Part shown: positions 23,645-32,004 of the stretch, in pieces
Numbering within the stretch: the stretch's first letter is position 1
Layout: each line of letters starts with the position of its first letter
From: PMNU01 sp035479375
GTDB lineage: Bacteria; Patescibacteriota; Saccharimonadia; Saccharimonadales; UBA4665
Assembly (NCBI GenBank): GCA_035479375.1
Contig: DATIIT010000020.1
Location: forward strand, 9,239-73,238
Length of the DNA: 64,000 nucleotides
Direction of reading: 5' to 3'
Translations under genes and position numbers: made by a program
The notes under the pieces: model-generated
What the model was told of the DNA's origin: nothing
The model's database searches: none
The model's input: the letters and a program-made list of their open reading frames with translations, nothing else

Positions 23645-24066
23645 TTTTTGCGTGCCCGGTACTCTTTTTTGATGCGGTTATATGCCGCGGCGTCATCGTG
23701 GCCGGGGCTGAAGATGTCTGTGGGGAATTTTTGGGCGTTACGGCGGATTTTGTCACGGTACGCCGCGGACACGTCAATGCCCAGCGTGTCCGCCAGGTTG
23801 AAGCAGTAGGCCAAGATGTCGCTGAGCTCGTCGGCGATGCCTTGCTGCTGCGCCTGGGTGTAATCGTCCCACTGGAAGTGCTCCATGAGCTCGGCCGCTT
23901 CAATGGCGATGGACATGGCCAGGTTTTTGGGCGTATGGTGCACGGCCCAGCCGCGCTCATCGCGGAATTTGGCCACCAGGTCTTTTAGCTCTTGGATGGT
24001 GGTGTGGGCGTCATTTGTCATGGACGCGGATCCTGTACTGGCGTCGCCGGAAGCTGAAGCTGCCAT
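23641..24066 (-). CDS. MazG-like nucleotide pyrophosphohydrolase
   Basis: The 141-residue all-helical protein has the MazG-type metal site: IAIEAAELMEHF (E-x-x-E) and, two helices later, DELSDILAYCFNLAD (E-x-x-D). Close relatives hydrolyse dCTP or other NTPs to monophosphates. The start at 24066 is preferred because GGAGGT lies five bases upstream and the ATG is one base after the xthA stop. A second ATG at 24021 would remove a low-complexity stretch of 15 residues. It sits between xthA and the Nudix gene in a tightly packed operon. Confidence 0.87.
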   Translation of the reverse strand: MAASASGDASTGSASMTNDAHTTIQELKDLVAKFRDERGWAVHHTPKNLAMSIAIEAAELMEHFQWDDYTQAQQQGIADELSDILAYCFNLADTLGIDVSAAYRDKIRRNAQKFPTDIFSPGHDDAAAYNRIKKEYRARKK

Positions 24067-24067
24067 C

Positions 24068-24868
24068 TTATACCTCCAACGTGATGCTTACCGGGCAGTG
24101 GTCCGAGCCCATGACCTTGGGGTGGATCTGGGCGTCTTTGACCTTATCTTTGAGGCCGGCGGACACTAGCACGTAGTCAATCCGCCACCCCACGTTCCGC
24201 GCCCGGGAATTGGCAAAATGCGACCACCAGGTGTAAAAGCCGTTCCCCTGCTTAAATAGCCGCAGCGTATCCACAAACCCATGGTTCAAAAAGTTCTGGA
24301 AGCCTTGGCGCTCTTCGGTGGTAAAGCCTTTTTTGCCGCGGTTGGGCTTGGGGTTGGCCAGGTCGTCCTCGGTATGGGCTACGTTGAGGTCGCCGCAAAA
24401 TACCACCGGCTTGCTCTTTTCCAGCTCCTGGCAGTAGGCCAAAAAGGCCGGGTCCCAGTGTTTTTCGCGCAGCGGGATGCGGCTTAGGTCGTCTTTGGCG
24501 TTGGGCGTGTACACCGTTACCACGTAAAACTTGTCGAACTCGGCGGCGATGACGCGGCCTTCTTTATTAGGGTCGCCGTACGTGTCCCCCGTCACCTTAT
24601 ATTTGGCGATGAGCTGCTCCGGGAAGCCGTTAGTGATACTAAGTGGCTTAATTTTGCTAAAAATGGCCGTGCCGCTGTACCCCTTTTTCTCGGCGGAGTT
24701 CCAGTATTCTCCGTAGCCGGGCATGTCCAGGACGGCCTGCCCTTGCTCGGCTTTGGTCTCTTGCAGGCACAAAATGTCTGGCTGCTCGGCGTCGATAAAC
24801 GGCTTAAACAGTTCTTTGCGGGTAACGGCGCGGATGCCGTTGACGTTCCAGGAGTATATCTTGGGCAT
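24068..24868 (-). CDS. xthA: Exodeoxyribonuclease III
   Basis: The 266-residue protein has all ExoIII/APE motifs: SWNVNGIRA with Asn10, LCLQETKA with Glu37, TVYTPNA, CGDLNVAH, RIDYVL and the final SDHCP. It cuts DNA at abasic sites and removes 3' blocking groups in base excision repair. Length equals the family norm. It is the first gene of a six-gene operon that runs to 20902 through MazG-like, Nudix, peptidase, unknown and dehydratase-like genes. The start is the only one consistent with homology. Confidence 0.95.
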   Translation of the reverse strand: MPKIYSWNVNGIRAVTRKELFKPFIDAEQPDILCLQETKAEQGQAVLDMPGYGEYWNSAEKKGYSGTAIFSKIKPLSITNGFPEQLIAKYKVTGDTYGDPNKEGRVIAAEFDKFYVVTVYTPNAKDDLSRIPLREKHWDPAFLAYCQELEKSKPVVFCGDLNVAHTEDDLANPKPNRGKKGFTTEERQGFQNFLNHGFVDTLRLFKQGNGFYTWWSHFANSRARNVGWRIDYVLVSAGLKDKVKDAQIHPKVMGSDHCPVSITLEV

Positions 24869-24910
24869 ATCCTTAGCCTAGCACGATTTGCGGCACTGTA
24901 GGTAAGATGT

Positions 24911-24916
24911 TATATT
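24911..24916 (+). promoter_or_regulatory. -10 element of small Cys protein gene
   Basis: TATATT ends 8 bases before the ATG at 24925. It overlaps an alternative upstream ATG (24907), which argues against that start. Confidence 0.45.
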
Positions 24917-24924
24917 GCGGGACT

Positions 24925-25167
24925 ATGGAATCACTAGATTGCGGAAACCAAAAGGGTTGTGCGGGCGCCGTTATAGGGATTGGTGATATACGTACTGGCA
25001 GTGGTATGGTTAATGTGTTGTATGGCAACACTTCACCAGAGGCACATAGGGAGTTTGAGCGATCCCTAGCGGCAAGTGTTCTGATGCAAGCAGGAATCGA
25101 AAAGCCCTGCGAGGGCTGCCCACTGGCGGCGCTTACCGTACCAGACCATCCGCCGTCTAGCATATAG
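24925..25167 (+). CDS. Small cysteine-containing protein, 80 aa
   Basis: The 80-residue product has two cysteine pairs, C-x4-C near the start (DCGNQKGC) and C-x2-C near the end (PCEGCP), a spacing that could bind zinc or an iron-sulfur cluster. The central part is helical (SPEAHREFERSLAASVLMQAG). The start at 24925 is preferred over 24907 because the -10 element overlaps the latter. It is divergent from xthA and lies 37 bases before pyrH on the same strand. The C-terminal CEGCP resembles CGTCP in the hypothetical protein at 32005, which may be coincidence. Function is unknown. Confidence 0.6.
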   Translation: MESLDCGNQKGCAGAVIGIGDIRTGSGMVNVLYGNTSPEAHREFERSLAASVLMQAGIEKPCEGCPLAALTVPDHPPSSI

Positions 25168-25204
25168 TTGGCTTTTTTGTGTAACCTCTGCTACCCTAAG
25201 TGCG

Positions 25205-25909
25205 ATGTATAAACGCGTAGTCCTCAAAATCTCCGGCGAGCAATTGTCTGGGGAGCACGCCTCGGGCATTGACCCGGCCGTGGTGCATTACCTGGCCCAA
25301 GAATGTAAAAAAGTGGCCGAGGCTGGCTGCCAGCTGGTGCTGGTGGTGGGCGGCGGCAACATGGTGCGCGGCGCCGAGGTGGCCGGCAACGGCATCAAGC
25401 GCGTCACCGCAGACCAAATGGGCATGCTCTCTGGCCTCATCAATGCCATGGGTGTCACCGACATCTTTGAAAGCGAGGGCGTGGCCACCCGCTGCATGAG
25501 TAACATTTACGCCCAGCAAGTTGCCGAAAGTTACACCTTCCGCCTGGCCGAAAAACACCTGGAGCGCGGCCGCGTGGTCGTGCTGGGCGGCGGCCTGGCC
25601 CGGCCCTACGTCACCCACGACACCGCGGCGGTCAGCTTTGCGCTGGAGCTGGGGGCAGACGTGGTCCTCAAAGCCACCAAGGTAGAGGGCGTCTTTAACA
25701 AAGACCCGGCCAAATTCCCGGACGCCCAGCTGCTGCCTAAAGTCTCCTACGCCGAGGCCGTGGCCAACGAGGCCATCAAGGTCATGGATAAAGCCGCGCT
25801 TGGCCTGGCCATGGAGCAGCACATGCCGGTTATTGTGCTCAACCCCATGGAGCCGGGCACCATCCTAAAAGCCGTCCAGGGCGAGCCCGTGGGCAGCTTT
25901 ATTTCCTAG
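25205..25909 (+). CDS. pyrH: UMP kinase
   Basis: The 234-residue amino-acid-kinase-fold protein has the bacterial PyrH features: KRVVLKISGEQL at the start, VVGGGNMVRG, a DQMGMLSGLINAM segment that binds UMP, and LKATKVEGVFNKDP near the nucleotide site. It makes UDP from UMP and ATP for RNA and sugar-nucleotide synthesis. Length matches the family. It is followed directly by the convergent NADAR gene, which overlaps it by four bases at the tails. It links to galU later in the window through the UTP pool. Confidence 0.95.
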   Translation: MYKRVVLKISGEQLSGEHASGIDPAVVHYLAQECKKVAEAGCQLVLVVGGGNMVRGAEVAGNGIKRVTADQMGMLSGLINAMGVTDIFESEGVATRCMSNIYAQQVAESYTFRLAEKHLERGRVVVLGGGLARPYVTHDTAAVSFALELGADVVLKATKVEGVFNKDPAKFPDAQLLPKVSYAEAVANEAIKVMDKAALGLAMEQHMPVIVLNPMEPGTILKAVQGEPVGSFIS

Positions 25910-26400
25910 CCTTGCGTCTTTGCTATCCGGGGCAGCTGGCCGCGTACATCCATTAAAATGTGCCCCATGTGGTTGGCGCCCAGCCCGTCTTTGCCGCAGC
26001 CCCAGAAGTCGTCCCACGGCGAGTTTTCAACAATGGCTTTGGTGCCGGTGGCCAGCAGCGTCTCACGCACGTCTTGGTGCTGGGCGGCTTTGGCGCGTAC
26101 TAGCTCGGCCATGAGGCCTACCTTTACCGCGTCCCAGTCGGCACGGCGTTTGGCTTTGTGGGTTTTGGCCAGCTGCAGCGCGGCAAATGGGCTGGGCGCG
26201 GCTAAGATTTGCGCCGCGACCTCTGGCTCGGCGTCTGCAAATTTGCGGAAGTGGAAGCCGTGCTCCACGGTGGCAAAGCGCTTGCCCCAGATCTCCACCT
26301 GGTGCGCGGACCAGTTGTTGAGCGGGTCAAAGGCGTGCGAGAAAAAGTACACCGCGTCCGGCGTCTCGTGCGATAACGCTTGCCGGGCGTCCGGGTACAC
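25906..26400 (-). CDS. NADAR (YbiA-like) N-glycosidase family protein
   Basis: The 164-residue protein matches the NADAR family. It has YFFSHAFDPLNNW with VEIWGKRFATVEHGFHFRKF near the N-terminus and ENSPWDDFWGCGKDGLGAN with LMDVR at the C-terminus. YbiA cleaves riboflavin biosynthesis intermediates, and others in the family act on ADP-ribose-like substrates. The start is a GTG that shares its first G with the stop of the DHH gene (TAGTG), indicating translational coupling. An unsupported longer frame runs back into that gene. The chemistry is suggestive of metabolite damage control. Confidence 0.85.
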   Translation of the reverse strand: MYPDARQALSHETPDAVYFFSHAFDPLNNWSAHQVEIWGKRFATVEHGFHFRKFADAEPEVAAQILAAPSPFAALQLAKTHKAKRRADWDAVKVGLMAELVRAKAAQHQDVRETLLATGTKAIVENSPWDDFWGCGKDGLGANHMGHILMDVRGQLPRIAKTQG

Positions 26401-27329
26401 TACTGCCCCCCGGCCTGCAGCGCGGCCATGACAATCTCTTTGCGCAGCCACAAGCGGTTGGCGGGCGCGATGTTGCCGCTAAAGCGTACGCCCAGCAGGT
26501 TGGCCAGCCAGTGCTGGATGGCGAGGTCGTCGCACACAAAATAACTGCGGTCGCCCTTGATGCTGACCACGTTCATGAACCACTGCGGCTTAATGCCCGC
26601 CACCACGCGCTTCACCGTGTCTAGGTGGTCGTTGATAATGCTTTGGGCGTCCCAAATGACGATTTGCCCCACCGCGTACACGTCCGGGTGGCCGCGGAAC
26701 TCAATGATCTTGGTGTCGTTTTTAACGGCCTCTTCCAGATTGCGTTCGATGCCATGCTGGCAGTCGGTAAAGTACGAGGCCGCCCAGCCTGCGGGCAGCT
26801 TGGCGATTTGCTCGAGGTCGCGGTACGCCTGGTGGTCGCGCGGGGTGGTGATGTGCGCCTGGAAATTGAGCGTGTTGTCCAGGATGCCAGCGGCCAGCAG
26901 CATGGCGGTGCGGGCGCTCATGGTATTGAGCAGGCCAGCGCGCGCCCAACGCTCGTAAATAAGCGTGCAGCAGGCGCCGATCACCTCAATTTGGGCGCGC
27001 TCGCCCAGGTATTGGCGCCAGTAGGCCTCAAAGCCGGGGTGGTGGTCGATGACTTCGGTGAGGCGCTGCGGGTTGACCATGGGGTCAAAGGCCTGCGGCT
27101 CAGAAACGTCCACCACACAAAAAGTATCGCCGGGCTTGGGGCGGTAGCCGATCTCTACCGGGGCGTTCAGGCGGCGCAGGCTTTCCGGGATGCTTTCGTT
27201 GAGCTTGGATGTGGTGGCGGCGCGGGCGTCCAACCCCTGGATGCGCAGCAGCTCGGCGTAGCCCACCATGGCGCCGTAGGCGTCAATATCTACGAACCGG
27301 TAGCAAGAGGTGATGATGTGCGGGTGCAT
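26400..27329 (-). CDS. DHH-family phosphoesterase
   Basis: The 309-residue protein has the DHH motifs: FVDIDAYGAM (Asp14 and Asp16), VVDVSEP, VIDHHPG and later GACCTLIYERW with LAAGILDNT. The second half acts as the DHHA2-like substrate lobe. The set resembles family II inorganic pyrophosphatase and exopolyphosphatase-like enzymes, which use manganese. It could hydrolyse pyrophosphate, nanoRNA or a cyclic dinucleotide, and the sequence alone does not decide. It starts 6 bases after TAAACT and its last base pair overlaps the start of the NADAR gene. Confidence 0.85.
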   Translation of the reverse strand: MHPHIITSCYRFVDIDAYGAMVGYAELLRIQGLDARAATTSKLNESIPESLRRLNAPVEIGYRPKPGDTFCVVDVSEPQAFDPMVNPQRLTEVIDHHPGFEAYWRQYLGERAQIEVIGACCTLIYERWARAGLLNTMSARTAMLLAAGILDNTLNFQAHITTPRDHQAYRDLEQIAKLPAGWAASYFTDCQHGIERNLEEAVKNDTKIIEFRGHPDVYAVGQIVIWDAQSIINDHLDTVKRVVAGIKPQWFMNVVSIKGDRSYFVCDDLAIQHWLANLLGVRFSGNIAPANRLWLRKEIVMAALQAGGQ

Positions 27330-27335
27330 GTAGCC

Positions 27336-27341
27336 AGTTTA
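27336..27341 (-). promoter_or_regulatory. -10 element of the DHH gene
   Basis: TAAACT overlaps the stop codon of the upstream gene and lies 6 bases before the DHH ATG. Confidence 0.45.
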
Positions 27342-28157
27342 GTGCCCACGCAGCACCAGCGCAACCGCACTGCCCGCAACCTGCAGCCCCAGGAAGATAA
27401 TAAGCAGCACCACCAGTGGGTTTTTCCAAAAGTTGCTAGAGGCTGCGGCAGCGTGGTTGGCCTTGGCTGTCAGCTCCGGGTGCTTTTGCAAGTACAGCTT
27501 GTGCATGATGATGGCCGTGATGCTCAGCGTAGCGTCCACGATGCCGCAGGCGGCCAGCAGCCGGAAAAAGAAGTCGCCCAGGTGGTGCGGCTCCACAAAG
27601 ATAACCGTGACGAGCATGCCCACCACAGCCGCCATGAAGAAGTAGTTGGCGGCCACCACCGTGTTTATGCGGGACTCAAAGCGCCGGATGCGGTACAGGA
27701 CGTCGGCGTGCAGCGTGGCAAACAGCAGCACGCCGTACAGCATGTACATTTTTATGGCCAGCCAGGCGCCCAGGATGTGCCAGATGGCAAAGATAGACGT
27801 CACAAAGCTGGCGACGATGAGCGTAAACACGGCGTTGCCAAATAGCTCGATGCTGCGCCCGCCATCTTTTCTGCCCCGGTTTTCTGCCCCGGTAATGTAG
27901 CCCAGGCCAAACGCCGCGTGCAGCGCCACCATCGCGATGGTGGCCAGCGCCCGGCCTAAGGTGTCGCTAAACTTGCCCACCAGCACGGCCACCACGGCGA
28001 TGCCCGCCGCTAGCACCAGGCAGCCGATCATTATTTGGAAAAATAGGCGTTTAAAGCGCTGCGTTCTGTCTAAGGATGCGGGCGGTTGCGGCGCCGCCAT
28101 AGAGGGTTGCGGCGCGCTGGCGGCCGGCGGTTGCCCAAATTGGTGTTGGTTGTCCAT
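27339..28157 (-). CDS. Polytopic membrane protein, 272 aa
   Basis: After a Gln/Pro/Ala-rich cytoplasmic start of about 33 residues, the protein has seven or eight hydrophobic helices in sequence, among them FFQIMIGCLVLAAGIAVVAV, ALATIAMVALHAAFGLGYI and NPLVVLLIIFLGLQVAGSAV. No transporter or enzyme signature stands out. A charged loop follows the second helix (GAENRGRKDGGRS). It reads toward the DHH gene, 10 bases away, and starts about 50 bases from tRNA-Ser. The membrane call is firm and the function unknown. Confidence 0.75.
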   Translation of the reverse strand: MDNQHQFGQPPAASAPQPSMAAPQPPASLDRTQRFKRLFFQIMIGCLVLAAGIAVVAVLVGKFSDTLGRALATIAMVALHAAFGLGYITGAENRGRKDGGRSIELFGNAVFTLIVASFVTSIFAIWHILGAWLAIKMYMLYGVLLFATLHADVLYRIRRFESRINTVVAANYFFMAAVVGMLVTVIFVEPHHLGDFFFRLLAACGIVDATLSITAIIMHKLYLQKHPELTAKANHAAAASSNFWKNPLVVLLIIFLGLQVAGSAVALVLRGH

Positions 28158-28207
28158 ATGCTTAGTAAATCATACGCCCCAGGGCGCCAGCAATTACAAG
28201 TTCTACA

Positions 28208-28298
28208 TGGCGGAGAGGGAGGGATTCGAACCCTCGACAGAGTTGCCCCTGTACCCACTTTCCAGGCGAGCGCACTAGACCAACTATGCGACCTCTCC
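28208..28298 (-). tRNA. tRNA-Ser (anticodon GGA)
   Basis: This 91-base class II tRNA on the minus strand has acceptor stem GGAGAGG/CCTCTCC, the G discriminator typical of serine tRNAs, and an encoded CCA. The anticodon stem is CTCGC/GTGGG with loop CTGGAAA, the long variable arm has an ACAG/CTGT stem, and the T arm is GAGGG-TTCGAAT-CCCTC. It reads TCC and TCT. Confidence 0.97.
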
Positions 28299-28363
28299 GC
28301 GTGCCGGGTATTATACCGCAAAAACACAACAAAAACACCTTGCAGCCAGGAATGCCACCCAGG

Positions 28364-28369
28364 TACACT
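28364..28369 (+). promoter_or_regulatory. -10 element of the ABC transporter operon
   Basis: TACACT ends 8 bases before the ATG at 28378. Confidence 0.45.
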
Positions 28370-28377
28370 AAGAAAAG

Positions 28378-29268
28378 ATGGCCCTTATTGACCTGCAGGA
28401 CGTTAGTAAACTGTATGGCTTCGGCGACGCGACCACATTGGCGCTGGACGAAGTCTCTTTACAGATTGACGAGGGCGAGTTTGTGGCCGTGATGGGGCCC
28501 AGCGGCTGCGGCAAATCCACGCTTATGAATGTTATTGGCTTGCTGGACCGGCCGACGCACGGCGGCTACTCCCTGCGCACGAAACAGGTTGAGCTGCTCC
28601 GGCCGCGCCGCCGCGCCAAAATCCGGCGCGACACCATCGGCTTTGTGTTCCAGTTTTTTAACCTGTTGCCGCGGCTGACGGTGGTAGAAAACGTGGCGCT
28701 CCCCCTGGCCTATAAGGGCATTGGCTCGCGCCGGCGCATGAAGCAGGCGCTTAACATGCTGGAGCGCGTCGGCCTCACCGGCAAAGAGTTTTTTTACCCG
28801 CGCCACCTAAGCGGCGGCCAGGCGCAGTGCGTGGCCATTGCCCGCGCGCTGGTCAATAACCCCAGCATTATTATCGCCGACGAGCCCACAGGCAACCTAG
28901 ACAGCTCCGCGTCCCGCCTGGTCATGGAACTGCTCAGCGAAATCCACAAAACCGGCAACACCATTTTGTTTGTGACACACAACCCAGAGCTCACCCGCTA
29001 CGCCACCCGCGTGGTCTACATGCACGACGGCCAAGTGGTGCACGACGAGCAAACAGCCATCGGCGACATCGCCCCCACTGCCCGCAAAGTCATGTACACC
29101 ATCCCGGTTAAGACCGAGGACGACGACCTGGCCGGCGTTTCCACGCTTATGAAGTCCACACCTGGCGGCGACAAAGCCGGAAAAGCGCGCACCCCAGCCA
29201 AAGCGGCAGCCAAAAAGCGTAAGGGCACCAAGCCGCGTAAGCGCGCCACCACGGGAGCCAAGAAATGA
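28378..29268 (+). CDS. ABC transporter ATPase, MacB/LolD type, with Lys-rich tail
   Basis: The 296-residue ATPase has Walker A GPSGCGKST (40-48), Q-loop FQFFNLLP, signature LSGGQ (144-148) and Walker B IIIADEP with Glu169, then TGNLD. After LSGGQ the usual Q-Q-R is A-Q-C (Cys151). The domain ends near 230, and a further 65 residues finish in a highly basic segment rich in Lys, Arg and Ala. Such a tail is not typical of this family and may bind nucleic acid or phospholipid heads. The stop overlaps the permease start (ATGA). No MacA-like adaptor is present, so it may work as a MacB/FtsE-like envelope motor. Confidence 0.93.
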   Translation: MALIDLQDVSKLYGFGDATTLALDEVSLQIDEGEFVAVMGPSGCGKSTLMNVIGLLDRPTHGGYSLRTKQVELLRPRRRAKIRRDTIGFVFQFFNLLPRLTVVENVALPLAYKGIGSRRRMKQALNMLERVGLTGKEFFYPRHLSGGQAQCVAIARALVNNPSIIIADEPTGNLDSSASRLVMELLSEIHKTGNTILFVTHNPELTRYATRVVYMHDGQVVHDEQTAIGDIAPTARKVMYTIPVKTEDDDLAGVSTLMKSTPGGDKAGKARTPAKAAAKKRKGTKPRKRATTGAKK

Positions 29269-30500
29269 GCGCCATGATGCGCGGCGACCTGCGCATGGCG
29301 CTCAGCGGCATTAAGGGCGCCAAGTGGCGCAGCGTGTTGACCATGCTGGGCGTGATTGTGGGCATTGTGGCCGTGGTGACGGTGGTGGGCATTGGCGATG
29401 GCGTGAAGCGCCAGGTAGCCGGCACGGTTGGCCACTACGGCAAAGACCTCATTATTGTTCGCCCCGGCCAGGTCACTGGCGGCGGCATGGTCTCTGCCAA
29501 TAACAGCGACGTTTTGTTTGGCATGGGCAACACCAGCAGCCTCAGCGCGGACGACGTCGCTACCACCCGCCGCACCCCCGGTGTTTCCCAGGTGGCGCCC
29601 TTGGGCGTGGTGCCGGGCACGCCGCAGGCCGACAGCAGAACAGCGCCCGGCGTGTTCGTGCTGGCTACTGGCCCAGACCTCCCGGCCATCCTCAAGCAAA
29701 ATGTCGAGGAGGGCGATTTTTGGGGCGACGCCAGTGCCAACCGGAATTTCGCGGTCATCGGGCAGAAAGTGGCCGGGGCGTTGTTTGGCGAGCCGGTGCC
29801 GTTAGGCCGCACCTTCACCTTCCGCGGTGAGGAGTTCACCGTGCGCGGCGTTTTTGCCCAGTGGGTCAATGTGCCGTTCTCGCCTACGGCTAACTTTAAT
29901 AACGCCATTTTCATCCCCTACCAGACGGCGGCGCGGGTGACCAACGGCACGGCCGGGCTGTACGCTATCTTGGCCAAAACCGGCGACCCCAAAACTGAGC
30001 CGCAAGTGGCGGGCGCACTTACCGGGCGGCTGCAAAGCGCGCACGGCGGCCAAAAAGACTTCACCGTGCTGGGGCCAAAAGACAGCGTCACGGCCAGTGC
30101 GCAGGTGGTGCACTTGCTGAGCGTGTGGATTTGGGCGGTGGCGGCTATCTCGCTGTTTATTGGCGGCGTGGGCATTATGAACATCATGCTGCTGAGCGTC
30201 ACCGAGCGGATGCACGAAATTGGCGTGCGTAAGGCCATTGGCGCCACGGGGCGGCAGATTATGGCGCAGTTTATGCTGGAGGCCACTGTTTTGAGCCTGG
30301 TGGGCGGCGTTATCGGCATTGCCTTGTCGCTGGCAAGCGTGGGCCTGCTGTATGCTTACACTAATTTGAAGCCGGTTATCTCCTGGGAGGCAGTGGGCAT
30401 TGCCACGGCGGTGAGCTTGGTGATTGGCATTCTATTCGGCACGGCGCCGGCGCTGAAGGCGGCGCGCAAGGACCCTATCCAGGCGCTGCGGCACGAGTAA
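29265..30500 (+). CDS. MacB-type ABC transporter permease
   Basis: The 411-residue protein follows the MacB plan: an N-terminal helix (KWRSVLTMLGVIVGIVAVV), a large extracytoplasmic domain (about 50-270), and three C-terminal helices forming the FtsX domain. The FtsX part includes GGVGIMNIMLLSVTER and IGVRKAIGATGRQI, the conserved coupling region. MacB-like systems move substrates by mechanotransmission on the outer face. It is translated together with its ATPase through a four-base overlap. Substrate could be a peptide, lipoprotein or antibiotic. Confidence 0.92.
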   Translation: MSAMMRGDLRMALSGIKGAKWRSVLTMLGVIVGIVAVVTVVGIGDGVKRQVAGTVGHYGKDLIIVRPGQVTGGGMVSANNSDVLFGMGNTSSLSADDVATTRRTPGVSQVAPLGVVPGTPQADSRTAPGVFVLATGPDLPAILKQNVEEGDFWGDASANRNFAVIGQKVAGALFGEPVPLGRTFTFRGEEFTVRGVFAQWVNVPFSPTANFNNAIFIPYQTAARVTNGTAGLYAILAKTGDPKTEPQVAGALTGRLQSAHGGQKDFTVLGPKDSVTASAQVVHLLSVWIWAVAAISLFIGGVGIMNIMLLSVTERMHEIGVRKAIGATGRQIMAQFMLEATVLSLVGGVIGIALSLASVGLLYAYTNLKPVISWEAVGIATAVSLVIGILFGTAPALKAARKDPIQALRHE

Positions 30501-30539
30501 ATTGGCAGCGCATGAACGCGCCCGGCCCGCCTTACACAC

Positions 30540-31913
30540 TTAAAACAACGAGTAAATCGCCGCCACCGCCGCAGCCAACATCAGCCCAAACACCAGCCAG
30601 CCAACAACAGTGGTGGCCTTTTTGTTTGCCCAGCCGCCCATCACCTTTTTGCTGCTGCTAATACGCACGATGAAGAAAATCACCACCGGCGAGACAATGG
30701 CGTTGCCAATGGCGGCATAAATGAGCGCCTTTATGGGGTCGAGTCCAATAAAGTTTATGCCCAGGCCCACCAGCATCGAGATAATAATAATCCCGTAGAA
30801 CGCCTTGGCTTGGCCGAGGTCGCGGTACAGCCCTTCCTTCCAGCGCAAGGACTCGGCCAACGCGTAAGAGCTGGAGCCGGCCAGCACCGGTATAGCCAGC
30901 AATCCTGTGCCGATAATGCCGATGGCAAACAGAAAATACGTGGCGTTGCCGGCGAATGGCCTGAGCGCCTCGGCAGCTTGCGCGGCAGACGTGATCTCAC
31001 GAATGCCGTGCGGGAACAAAATAGCACCAGTTGCCGCAATAATAAAGAACATTACTAAATTACTTAAGAACATGCCGCTCCAGACGTCGATGCGCATCGC
31101 TTTGACGTCCGCGGCCTCGGTGTGGCGGCGGTCGTGCAGGGTCAGTTTACCCTCCAGTACCTGCTCTTCCACCTCTTGGCTGGTTTGCCAAAAGAACAGG
31201 TACGGCGAGATGGTGGTGCCCAAAATAGCGCACACCAGCAGAATCTCGTCCTTGTTCCAGGTAAGGTGTGGTATAAAGCCATGGCTGAGCACGGTGCCCC
31301 AATGCGGGTGCGCCAACACCGCGCTCAGGATGTAAGACAGGAGGATGAGCGCCAGCCATTTGAGGTATTTTGCATAGCGTACGTACGGGGTGAAGATTTG
31401 CAGCAGCAGGCTAAAAATCGCCAGCCCCACCACTAGCCAGCTAAAGTTTAAATGCGGGCTCAGCAGCTGCACGGCCTTGGCCATGGCGCCGAGGTCGGCA
31501 CCGATGTTAAAGGCGTTGGCCGCGAACAGCAGCAGCGTGCACATGTACAGCACTTTTTTGCTGTAAAAGACGCGGATATTGCCGGCCAATCCCCTGCCCG
31601 TTACCAAGCCGATGCGGGCACACATCTCTTGCACTGTGGCCATGAGCGGCAGTGTCCACGGTGCCAGCCATAGCAGGTTAAAGCCAAACTGCGCCCCGGT
31701 TTGTGAGTAGGTGGCGATGCCAGACGGGTCGTCGTCTGACGCGCCGGTGGTCAGGCCGGGGCCGAGCATCAGCCAGTAGTCACGGCCTTTGCGGACAACG
31801 GGGTTGTTGGCGCTGGCCTCGCGCACCACCTGGGTCATCAACACTGCCCGCCCCAACATGGCAGCTGGTGCCTCTACCGTTTTGGTGATGATTTTATGTG
31901 ATGTTGTGGGCAT
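30540..31913 (-). CDS. NRAMP-like divalent metal transporter (DPSG variant)
   Basis: The 457-residue protein has about 11 membrane helices. In helix 1, where NRAMP proteins have DPGN, it reads DDDPSGIATYSQTGAQ, and in helix 6 the metal-binding methionine motif is replaced by TTISPYLFFWQ. These changes mark a divergent NRAMP-like clade, so its ion may not be manganese or iron. The cytoplasmic loop EVEEQVLEGKLTLHDRRHTE is charged. A -10 element (TACAAT, 31932-31937) lies 18 bases before the ATG. It is convergent with the ABC operon and divergent from the gene at 32005. Confidence 0.85.
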   Translation of the reverse strand: MPTTSHKIITKTVEAPAAMLGRAVLMTQVVREASANNPVVRKGRDYWLMLGPGLTTGASDDDPSGIATYSQTGAQFGFNLLWLAPWTLPLMATVQEMCARIGLVTGRGLAGNIRVFYSKKVLYMCTLLLFAANAFNIGADLGAMAKAVQLLSPHLNFSWLVVGLAIFSLLLQIFTPYVRYAKYLKWLALILLSYILSAVLAHPHWGTVLSHGFIPHLTWNKDEILLVCAILGTTISPYLFFWQTSQEVEEQVLEGKLTLHDRRHTEAADVKAMRIDVWSGMFLSNLVMFFIIAATGAILFPHGIREITSAAQAAEALRPFAGNATYFLFAIGIIGTGLLAIPVLAGSSSYALAESLRWKEGLYRDLGQAKAFYGIIIISMLVGLGINFIGLDPIKALIYAAIGNAIVSPVVIFFIVRISSSKKVMGGWANKKATTVVGWLVFGLMLAAAVAAIYSLF

Positions 31914-31990
31914 TACAGCTCGCTTGCCCTTATTGTAGCAGAAACGTAAGCGCCACGGGAGGAGGTATTGCAGTTTATGTAACTATAGTT

Positions 31991-31996
31991 TATAAT
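31991..31996 (+). promoter_or_regulatory. -10 element of hypothetical gene 32005-32580
   Basis: TATAAT ends 8 bases before the ATG, within an AT-rich stretch unlike the surrounding DNA. Confidence 0.55.
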
Positions 31997-32004
31997 AATT
32001 TACT

